This document shows positions 1 through 5,296 of a stretch of DNA of 5,296 nt, in pieces. The DNA lies in the NCBI GenBank assembly GCA_029933755.1, contig JAOZNO010000306.1, forward strand, positions 1 through 5,296. Reading direction: 5' to 3'. A model generated the notes under the pieces. It had not been told where the DNA came from. It saw only the letters and a list, made by a program, of their open reading frames with translations, and did no database searches. This DNA comes from Bacteroidales bacterium (lineage in GTDB: Bacteria; Bacteroidota; Bacteroidia; Bacteroidales; NBLH01). The number at the start of each line of letters is the position of its first letter. The stretch's first letter is position 1. The position numbers and the translations under genes are program-made.

Positions 1-2
1 CA

Positions 3-50
3 GACATAAGCAATACGGATATTAAAAATATCCCAGAATATCTAAACTAA
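3..50 (+). CDS. Possible 3' end of an upstream gene (partial)
   Basis: Of the three plus-strand frames at the window edge, only this one stays open; it reads DISNTDIKNIPEYLN and stops at TAA 48-50, while the other two close at 7-9 and 23-25. Fifteen codons are too few to identify a family. The tail is hydrophilic and unremarkable. The kinase gene starts 73 bp further on in the same direction with no evident T-tract terminator between, so cotranscription is possible. In Bacteroidota, folK (the folate-pathway pyrophosphokinase) often precedes this type of kinase, but these residues do not confirm it. The frame could also be open by chance. Confidence 0.35.
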   Translation, partial: DISNTDIKNIPEYLN

Positions 51-60
51 AGCCTAAGTA

Positions 61-117
61 ATTAGTAACTGGTAGTTAACTAATCAATTACCAGTTACTA
101 ATATACTAATCACTAAT
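61..117. repeat. Palindromic intergenic repeat with iterated ACTAAT words
   Basis: Positions 61-74 (ATTAGTAACTGGTA) are the exact reverse complement of 89-102. The stem extends inward by one G-T wobble and two A-T pairs to 61-77/86-102, leaving an 8-nt loop at 78-85. ACTAAT occurs in the loop region, in the right arm as TTACTAAT, and twice more at 105-117, so the block looks built from a short degenerate unit of about 7 nt. No T-run follows the stem, so a rho-independent terminator is unlikely. The block sits between the possible upstream gene end and the kinase start, where it could act as a processing or stability element in a shared transcript, or be one copy of a dispersed repeat. Confidence 0.7.
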
Positions 118-123
118 AAAAAA

Positions 124-759
124 ATGAACTACAAATTTATTGTTATTGAAGGATTAATTGGCGCGGGTAAAACCAGTTTGGCAAAAAAAATCTCTGAAAA
201 GTTTAATTCAAAACTTATACTTGAACAATTTGCTGATAACCCATTTCTTCCAAAATTTTATAAAAATCCGGATAAATATTCATTTCCTTTGGAATTGTCT
301 TTTCTTGCTGAACGTTATCAGCAGTTAAAAGAAGAGTTATCAACAGGCGATTTATTTAAAAGTTTTTTGATATCAGATTATTATTTCCCAAAATCATTGA
401 TTTTTGCAAAATCAACACTGGCGGATGATGAATATAATTTGTTCAGGAAATTGTTTGACATAATTCACTCAAGTCTGCCAAAACCAGATTTGTATGTATA
501 TCTTCACCTAAACACAGAAAATGCGCTCAATAACATAAAAAAAAGAGGCAGAAGCTATGAGCAAGGGATAGAGTCTGAATATTTGAATGTTTTGAGCAAA
601 AATTATTTTGAATATTTTAAGCAAGAAAAAAGCATAAGATTTTTAGTTATAGATACTAATGGCATTGATTTTGTAAGGAATAATTCTGATTTTGAAGCTG
701 TTATAGATGTAATATTTAATAAAGAATACCCTATAGGAATTAACAGGGTTATTTTGTAA
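124..759 (+). CDS. Deoxynucleoside kinase (dCK/dGK/dAK-like family)
   Basis: Cytoplasmic salvage enzyme that transfers the NTP gamma-phosphate to the 5'-OH of a deoxyribonucleoside. The 211 residues match the usual length of bacterial members. A P-loop GLIGAGKT lies at residues 10-17. E34, in LEQFADNPFLPKFY (33-46), sits at the position of the family's catalytic acid. The stretch FPLELSFLAERYQQL (54-68) follows. The LID has RGRSYEQGI at 141-149, resembling the RGR..EQGI LID of human dCK. The C-terminus YPIGINRVIL is typical of the Bacteroidota subtype. The canonical (D/E)RS motif appears as SDYYFPKS (84-91), without the arginine. Substrate is not decidable from sequence; from memory, studied aquatic Bacteroidota relatives prefer deoxyadenosine. 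ATG 124 lies in an A-rich leader with no Shine-Dalgarno and places the P-loop at the normal distance. It may share a transcript with the gene ending at 50. Confidence 0.93.
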   Translation: MNYKFIVIEGLIGAGKTSLAKKISEKFNSKLILEQFADNPFLPKFYKNPDKYSFPLELSFLAERYQQLKEELSTGDLFKSFLISDYYFPKSLIFAKSTLADDEYNLFRKLFDIIHSSLPKPDLYVYLHLNTENALNNIKKRGRSYEQGIESEYLNVLSKNYFEYFKQEKSIRFLVIDTNGIDFVRNNSDFEAVIDVIFNKEYPIGINRVIL

Positions 760-860
760 AATCATCTTAAAGTTATACTTTTATAATCTAAGAGTTTTTT
801 AGAATTAATCTTAATATGAAAAAAACTGTACAATAGATTTTATTTATAGAAAACATTATT

Positions 861-868
861 TAGATTTG
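861..868 (+). promoter_or_regulatory. Candidate Bacteroidota -7 promoter element for the lipoprotein gene
   Basis: TAGATTTG fits the Bacteroidota sigma-ABfr -7 consensus TAnnTTTG exactly and lies 56 nt before the ATG at 925. Transcription would start near 873-876, giving a leader of about 50 nt. The expected TTTG/TTG at -33 is poor: the best placed sequence is a T-rich run near 838-842. The remaining spacer (760-924) is A/T-rich and holds no gene. The word is short enough to recur by chance in DNA this AT-rich, so position is the main support. Confidence 0.5.
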
Positions 869-924
869 CACTTAAATATATATTAACCGAAATTTCATTC
901 AGTCAAACATTTTATTTATCTATT

Positions 925-2661
925 ATGAAGAAAGTTACATTTAATTCCTTGGTATCATTGGCTGTTGCAATTCTACTATTAAGTAGTTGCGGCGGACTAG
1001 ACAAGATGGCAGATAAAGCCAAAGACATCAAATACACCGTTACACCCAACCCGCTTGAAATGCATGCAGGAAAAGTTGCTGTTGATATAAAAGGAACTAT
1101 TCCTCCAAAGTATTTTGATAAAAAAGCATTATTAGTTGTTACACCAGCGTTAAAATATGCTACAGGTGAGAAACTACTTAAATCAGAAACTTTACAAGGT
1201 GAAAAATTTGAAGGTAACAACAAAGCAATTTCCTGGAAAGAAGGAGGAAAATTTAGTTATGTTGATACAATCCCATATATTGATGATATGAGAATATCTG
1301 ATCTTGAATTTAGGGCTAATGCATCAAAAGGTGATGAAAATCAAGATTTAATTACTATGAAACTTGCTGATGGTATTATTGTTACACCATTATTAGTTGA
1401 TGAAACAGCAAAATTTGTTGAAATTCCAGTAACAATGGATGCGAAAATTGCTGATTTAGAAACAGCAGTTATTCTTTACACAATTCAAAATTCAAATATT
1501 AGAAGTTCTGAATTAAGAGAAGATGATGTTAAAAAACTTATTGAACTTTTAACATCTACTACTGATGAATCAGACAATGAATTAGTAAACGTAGAAATTT
1601 CAAGTTATGCATCACCTGATGGACCTGAAGATTTAAACGCTAAATTAGTAGAAGGTAGAGGTAAGTCAGCTCAAAATTATATTACAAAATCATTGAAAAA
1701 ATCTAAAGCAACCGTTACAAAAGATGCTGATTTTGTTGTAAAAGCAACTACACCTACTGAAGACTGGGAAGGTTTCAAAAAGGAAATTGAAGGATCTAGT
1801 GTTCAGGATAAAGACCTAATTTTAAGAGTTCTTTCTATGTATTCTGATCCAGAAGTACGTGAAAGAGAAATTAAAAATATTTCTGAAGCATACACTGCAT
1901 TAAAAGATGATATTTTACCTCAGCTAAGAAGATCTGTTATTAAAGCAAACTATCAATCAAAGGTTAAAACTGATGAAGAGTTATTAGCTTTAGCTTCTAA
2001 TCCTGATACATTAAAGTTAAAAGAGCTTGTTTATACAGCTACATTAACTGAAGATTTAGCTGTTAAAGAATCTCTTTACAAAATGGCTATTAGCAAGCAT
2101 AATGATTGTTATGTAGCAAACAATAACTTAGGTGTTGTTTATGCTGCTCAAAACAAAATGGCTGATGCAAAATCTGCTTTTGAAAGAGCAAATGAAATAA
2201 AAGCTAATCTTGCTCCTGTTCTTGCTAACCTAGGTGCTATTGCTCTAACAAATGGTAATATTGATGAAGCTAACAAATATTTTGCTGATGCAAAATCTGC
2301 TGGTTGTAAATCATCTCATCTAGGTTATAACATGGGTATTATTAACATTAAAGATGGTTTATATACAGAAGCTATTCAAAACTTTGGTGGTGAGAATTCA
2401 TTTAACAAAGCTTTAGCACAAACTTTAGCAAAGCAAAATGCAGAAGCTGAAGCTACCTTAAATGGACTTGGCGAAACTGATAATGGATGGTTTTATTACC
2501 TTAAAGCAATTGTTGCTGCAAAACAAAGTAAAGATGATGCAGTTTTCTCTAACTTAGGTACAGCAATCTCAAAAACTTCTGAAATCAAAGCATATGCTAA
2601 AGATGACAGAGAATTTTTAAAGTATTTTGAAAATGAAACATTTAAAGCTTTATTTCAATAA
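925..2661 (+). CDS. Outer-membrane-type lipoprotein with OmpA-like domain and C-terminal TPRs
   Basis: A 578-residue exported lipoprotein. A lysine-containing n-region and hydrophobic core lead to lipobox LSSC with Cys22 as the predicted lipidated residue, followed by GGLDKMADKAKD. Residues about 36-165 form a beta-rich N-terminal region (YTVTPNPLEMHAGKV, then IPPKYFDKKA) of a Bacteroidota family I recall only as uncharacterised. The middle contains an OmpA-C-like core, EISSYASPDG at 224-233 followed by N238, L241 and R245, which matches the YASPDG...N..L...R pattern of peptidoglycan-binding OmpA domains. It continues with DWEGFKK (280-286) and LPQLRRSVI (331-339), an extension I associate with Bacteroidota OmpA-like proteins. 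TPR-like helix pairs occupy about 396-427, 430-459 and 464-488, with more helices to the end. Likely role: periplasmic-facing envelope scaffold anchored to peptidoglycan; this is inference. ATG 925 is chosen because it gives a complete signal peptide; there is no Shine-Dalgarno. A monocistronic unit is implied by its own promoter word and terminator. Confidence 0.88.
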   Translation: MKKVTFNSLVSLAVAILLLSSCGGLDKMADKAKDIKYTVTPNPLEMHAGKVAVDIKGTIPPKYFDKKALLVVTPALKYATGEKLLKSETLQGEKFEGNNKAISWKEGGKFSYVDTIPYIDDMRISDLEFRANASKGDENQDLITMKLADGIIVTPLLVDETAKFVEIPVTMDAKIADLETAVILYTIQNSNIRSSELREDDVKKLIELLTSTTDESDNELVNVEISSYASPDGPEDLNAKLVEGRGKSAQNYITKSLKKSKATVTKDADFVVKATTPTEDWEGFKKEIEGSSVQDKDLILRVLSMYSDPEVREREIKNISEAYTALKDDILPQLRRSVIKANYQSKVKTDEELLALASNPDTLKLKELVYTATLTEDLAVKESLYKMAISKHNDCYVANNNLGVVYAAQNKMADAKSAFERANEIKANLAPVLANLGAIALTNGNIDEANKYFADAKSAGCKSSHLGYNMGIINIKDGLYTEAIQNFGGENSFNKALAQTLAKQNAEAEATLNGLGETDNGWFYYLKAIVAAKQSKDDAVFSNLGTAISKTSEIKAYAKDDREFLKYFENETFKALFQ

Positions 2662-2684
2662 GAAATAAACCGATAATAATTTGT

Positions 2685-2714
2685 AAGGCTGCCTCAAAAG
2701 GCAGCCTTTTTTTT
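2685..2714 (+). terminator. Rho-independent terminator of the lipoprotein gene
   Basis: A perfect 9-bp stem, AAGGCTGCC (2685-2693) with GGCAGCCTT (2700-2708), encloses the loop TCAAAA. A run of eight T residues (2707-2714) overlaps the stem base. It begins 23 nt after the stop codon. It is the clearest intrinsic terminator in the window and marks the lipoprotein gene as the end of its transcription unit. Confidence 0.93.
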
Positions 2715-3518
2715 GTGCAGTGAAAAAAATAGTAGTGAAAGCTATCTTAGCGCTTTACCATTTCATAAACCATACATATAAGATTCAGTCCTGATATAAG
2801 CTTTATGACAAAGAAGATTAGGGTTTGAAAAACCTTCTGGAGAAGAACTTAAATTGTCTAAGGAACTATTAAGGAATAAACTGACTAATTAAAGCGAAGT
2901 TATTTTATTTTTTAACAACCCGAAAAATTCGTGAATAGTATACTCTTTAAGGGCTTTTTCAGAGAAGTTACAAGGACAAAAGAATAAGCTTGAATAGTCA
3001 GGTTATTTTGATACAGTTCCTAAGATAAAAGAATAACTTCTTTAGCCGCATTAATTATGCTACGCATGCTCTAAAGATTCACAAATTCATTAGATGCTTT
3101 ATTAATTGTTTGTCAGTAAGCAATTTAAGCCAAAGTAGTGAAAAAGGGTTTAAATAATAAATTTACCAAAGGTGCACTATTTCTTTGACGGCCTTTTTTC
3201 CGAATCAAGTTTGGGACAGACTGTTGCAAACCTTTTGCAGTCCGCTAGCTAGCTGACAACTTCACGGTTTACTTCGGCTTTCTTTAGATTTGTACAGGCT
3301 TGCCTCAATTCCAACAAAGAAAAAACGCCTTACATCCCCACCTAAGCGAAGAATTATTCAGCTTAGAAGTAATATAATAAACAATTATTAAGCAAAAGCC
3401 TTAATTGATGTAGAATTAAGACTTTTGAACTTAACAAAAAAAGTAATTTTGAAATTAAAGAGTGAATAATTGTGTTCTAATTATTTTATCATTTCTGGGT
3501 GACTTTTCACAATTAAGT
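2715..3518. other. Long gene-free interval between convergent genes; possible decayed sequence
   Basis: About 800 bp with no intact gene on either strand and no recognisable tRNA or rRNA. Minus-strand frames stay open only in pieces. From 3067 to 2912 one frame reads a 15-codon ATG-started stretch, a TAG, then 35 more codons to TAA. From 3244 to 3125 another is open for 39 codons with no ATG. Hairpins include GGTTT-gaa-AAACC near 2822-2834, TGCAAA-cct-TTTGCA at 3225-3239 with an outer GAC/GTC, CTTAATT-n7-AATTAAG at 3400-3420 and AATAATT-n7-AATTATT at 3465-3485. The last two could weakly stop transcription from the sulfatase side. The self-complementary decamer GCTAGCTAGC lies at 3244-3253. 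A TAnnTTTG word (TAGATTTG, 3285-3292) faces right but has no gene after it. Such length and fragmentation suggest a decayed gene or dispersed repeat, but nothing identifies which. Confidence 0.6.
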
Positions 3519-4988
3519 TTACTCAATAACAGCTTTCCCATTAACCCATTTGTACTCTTTACCTTTGTTAAAGGTTTTTAAATCTCTTTTGCAAGGCCAG
3601 TTTTTCTTCACTTTTACCCCAATTTCCCTTCCTGCCGGAAAACCTGTTGCCGTTTCGTGATGCCATTTATCGCTTGCTTCTATCAACTCATTTAGCATTG
3701 ATTTAAAACCAGGGTTTTTTGCAAGATTATTTTGTTCAAAAGGATCGCTAGCTAAATCGTAAAGTTCAACACCTCTATTTTGTCGAATAAGTTTTATATT
3801 GCCCCTTCGCATGACAAGACGTTCTTTATGCATCCAAAACAAATCCCTTTTAATTGGCTTATTCTCTAATAGTGTCGAATAAAGGCTTTTACCGTCGAAT
3901 TTGTATAAACCCTTGTATTCAATACCTGTTATATCCAAAATAGTAGGAAGGATATCCATAGTCATCATCACCTCTTTATTAACTATTCCTTCTTCAAATT
4001 TATCTTTCCAGTAAAAAATGGTAGGTACATTAATACCTCCTTCATACAAGGTACCTTTGTGCCCACGTTTGTTGCCATTTACCTTTCCATGTTGTACACC
4101 GATTCGTTCACCACCATTATCTGATGTGAAAATTACCAAAGTATTATCTTCAATATTGTGTTTTCTGAGCGTTTGCATAATTTTTCCAATACCCTCATCC
4201 ATTGCTGTAACCATTTCGGAATAGCGTCGCATATATTCTTCTTTTGGAAATTTAGTATCCACCCTGTAATTATAAAAACTATCAGTTCGCATTGGCGGAT
4301 CGTTTGGACTTTGCATTGGCAAATGAACTGCTGCTTCCGACAGGTATATAAAAAAAGGGTTTTCGTACTCTTGGTTTATAAAATCCACAACTGCATCATT
4401 TAATATATGTGTTACATATCCCTCCTGATATTTAGGTTCGTGATGAACAAACCAGTCTACTTCACTTTCTGTATTATGCTTTGAAATAAAATCAATATTC
4501 CCATCTAAAAATCCCGTAAAATCATCAAAACCATGTGCTTTAGGTTGAAAGTCAAGGCCAGACCCTAAATGCCATTTACCAAATATTGCTGTTTTATATC
4601 CTGCTTCTTTCATAATTACAGGTAATGAAGGATTTGTTTTGGGATTAAAACCCATTGTATCTAAACAATGAAAATAAATATGATCAAGTCCAACACGTTG
4701 TTGGTAACGACCAGACATTAAGGCAACCCTTGTGGGTGAACAAACAGTGCTGTTTGAATAAAAGTTGGTACATTTAATACCGTTTTGAGCCAATTTGTCA
4801 AGATTTGGACTTGAAATACCCTTGCCGCCAAAGCAACTTAAACCTGCATAACCCAAATCATCAGCTAAAATAACTATAATATTGGGTTTCTTTTTTGTTG
4901 ATTTATGATTTTGATTGTTACAGGATTCTGATAATAGAAATGTGATTAACAAAATACAAAGTACAGAAAGACTATATTTTTTCTTCAT
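3519..4988 (-). CDS. Secreted sulfatase, S1 (formylglycine) family
   Basis: Hydrolyses sulfate esters, most likely on a glycan, outside the cytoplasm. The 489-residue protein has an N-terminal export signal (KKK then a hydrophobic core to residue 19). C23 in LLSESC could be a relaxed lipobox, but S and E at -3/-2 fit poorly, so secretion with or without lipid is open. Catalytic residues are all visible: metal-binding D43-D44 in ILADDLGYAG; signature C83-S-P-T-R87, whose cysteine is converted to formylglycine; K138 and H140 in GKWHLG; H222 in AAVHLP; D290-N291 in TSDNGG; K311 in HKGTLYEGG. The C-terminal subdomain has the usual LYDLASDPFEQNNLA (409-423). Overall it resembles the arylsulfatase/GALNS-like branch; substrate cannot be read. 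ATG 4988 is the only start after the in-frame stop at 5006-5004. In Bacteroidota the Cys-type site is usually matured by anSME, absent here. No SusC/D or hydrolase neighbours are seen. Confidence 0.95.
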   Translation of the reverse strand: MKKKYSLSVLCILLITFLLSESCNNQNHKSTKKKPNIIVILADDLGYAGLSCFGGKGISSPNLDKLAQNGIKCTNFYSNSTVCSPTRVALMSGRYQQRVGLDHIYFHCLDTMGFNPKTNPSLPVIMKEAGYKTAIFGKWHLGSGLDFQPKAHGFDDFTGFLDGNIDFISKHNTESEVDWFVHHEPKYQEGYVTHILNDAVVDFINQEYENPFFIYLSEAAVHLPMQSPNDPPMRTDSFYNYRVDTKFPKEEYMRRYSEMVTAMDEGIGKIMQTLRKHNIEDNTLVIFTSDNGGERIGVQHGKVNGNKRGHKGTLYEGGINVPTIFYWKDKFEEGIVNKEVMMTMDILPTILDITGIEYKGLYKFDGKSLYSTLLENKPIKRDLFWMHKERLVMRRGNIKLIRQNRGVELYDLASDPFEQNNLAKNPGFKSMLNELIEASDKWHHETATGFPAGREIGVKVKKNWPCKRDLKTFNKGKEYKWVNGKAVIE

Positions 4989-5077
4989 TAGAATAAAACG
5001 AAGTTAAACATTTATTTATTTTCAAAGTTTGTTTTACTATTTTGAGTTCAGTATAAAAACTAAAAATTAGTACATAC

Positions 5078-5159
5078 AGCCGCTAAGCGGATTTGTTAAT
5101 AAGTTGATATACAGTATAGAAAGCAGTATGCTTTTTGCAGAATTATCCGCTAAACGGCT
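5078..5159. repeat. Imperfect inverted repeat, 15-nt arms, enclosing a smaller hairpin
   Basis: AGCCGCTAAGCGGAT (5078-5092) and ATCCGCTAAACGGCT (5145-5159) are inverted copies matching at 13 of 15 positions. The left arm is itself a palindrome (CCGCT-A-AGCGG). Between the arms, AGAAAGCA (5118-5125) pairs with TGCTTTTT (5129-5136) around a GTA loop, with one G-T wobble. The whole 82-bp unit could fold as a branched hairpin or cruciform. It lies about 90 bp upstream of the sulfatase start. The CCGCTAA arms are more GC-rich than the surroundings, as expected of a distinct inserted or conserved element. Confidence 0.65.
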
Positions 5160-5230
5160 TTTTAGACTAAGCTCTATATTAAGTATCCAGACAAAATTAA
5201 TTGTATATTTACTTTTAAGCAACTTGCATA

Positions 5231-5287
5231 TTGTAAGAGCCTTGCACGAGTGCGTAAGCAACATTAAATAGCACTTAGTGCTTACAA
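5231..5287. repeat. Nested short inverted repeats
   Basis: Four overlapping palindromes are packed into 57 bp: TTGTAAG (5231-5237) with CTTACAA (5281-5287); GTAAGCA (5254-5260) with TGCTTAC (5279-5285); GCAC-ga-GTGC (5244-5253); and AGCAC-tta-GTGCT (5270-5282). AAGCAAC also occurs directly repeated at 5217-5223 and 5256-5262, and CTTGCA at 5223-5228 and 5241-5246. The pairings compete, so no single structure is implied. This may continue the element at 5078-5159, with its other end outside the window. Confidence 0.5.
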
Positions 5288-5296
5288 AAAGCCAAA

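Larger units (their letters stand above)
4989..5296. other. Palindrome-rich intergenic block upstream of the sulfatase
   Basis: No credible gene is present to the window edge. The first 75 bp or so are the sulfatase leader on the minus strand: it lacks a Shine-Dalgarno, and the best -7-like word is AAACTTTG (minus strand, 5030-5023), one mismatch from TAnnTTTG and with no good -33, so the promoter is not resolved. From 5078 onward the sequence is dense in inverted repeats, listed separately. A 65-codon minus-strand frame from 5264 to 5067 is open but runs through these repeats and has no recognisable domain or leader, so I do not call it a gene. Confidence 0.6.

Noticed and set aside
61..102. 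Rho-independent terminator for the upstream gene
   Set aside because: The stem is strong but AT-rich, and no run of T follows it on either strand.
787..803. TCTAA/TTAGA hairpin as terminator of the kinase gene
   Set aside because: The 5-bp all-A/T-biased stem is too weak and no T-tract follows it.
912..1223. 103-codon minus-strand frame
   Set aside because: It lies entirely antisense to the lipoprotein's signal peptide and N-terminal region, which are clearly coding; no domain or leader supports it.
2815..2840. tRNA T-arm-like sequence (GGTTTGAAAAACC)
   Set aside because: There is no acceptor stem, anticodon arm or TTCRA loop in the flanks; it is only a short hairpin.
2809..2892. Plus-strand open stretch reading GFEKPSGEELKLSKELL
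   Set aside because: It is closed by TGA just upstream, has no start codon in frame, ends at 2892 and resembles no family I know.
4018..4403. Two overlapping plus-strand frames (4018-4224 and 4158-4403)
   Set aside because: Both are antisense to conserved catalytic parts of the sulfatase (SDNGG, HKGTLYEGG, AAVHLP), so they are shadows of it.
5078..5159. Integron attC-like recombination site
   Set aside because: The size and foldback are in range, but the required RYYYAAC and GTTRRRY boxes are absent from the arms and there is no cassette or integrase.
5067..5264. 65-codon minus-strand frame as a small gene
   Set aside because: It runs through the inverted repeats, has no recognisable motif, signal peptide or leader, and most likely reflects repeat DNA that happens to be open.

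Overview
The window looks like AT-rich chromosomal DNA from a member of the Bacteroidota, probably a Bacteroidales- or Flavobacteriia-type environmental lineage. Four things point there: start codons without a Shine-Dalgarno sequence in A/T-rich leaders; a TAnnTTTG-type -7 promoter word before the lipoprotein gene; a deoxynucleoside kinase of the subtype I associate with this phylum; and an OmpA-like/TPR lipoprotein whose domain order I associate with this phylum. The species cannot be named from the sequence.

Layout. Positions 3-50 may hold the last codons of an upstream plus-strand gene. Positions 61-117 are a compact palindromic repeat with iterated ACTAAT words. A deoxynucleoside kinase (124-759, +) follows, then a 165-bp spacer with a promoter-like motif, then a 578-residue lipoprotein with an OmpA-like middle and C-terminal TPRs (925-2661, +). 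That gene ends in a strong rho-independent terminator (2685-2714). Next is an unusually long stretch of about 800 bp with no intact gene (2715-3518), which contains several hairpins and short broken reading frames on the minus strand. A secreted, FGly-type S1 sulfatase lies convergently on the minus strand (3519-4988). The window closes with a palindrome-rich intergenic block (4989-5296).

How the genes relate. There is no clear functional operon. The kinase serves deoxynucleoside salvage in the cytoplasm and may be cotranscribed with the gene ending at 50. The lipoprotein is a separate, terminator-bounded envelope gene. The sulfatase is an isolated exported enzyme for a sulfated substrate, with no SusC/SusD, glycoside hydrolase or maturase visible beside it.

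I see no convincing new defence, mobile or catalytic system. The most unusual material is non-coding: the 61-117 palindrome, the gene-poor interval 2715-3518, and the nested palindromes at 5078-5287. All three look like candidates for dispersed repeats or decayed elements, and whole-genome comparison would test this.
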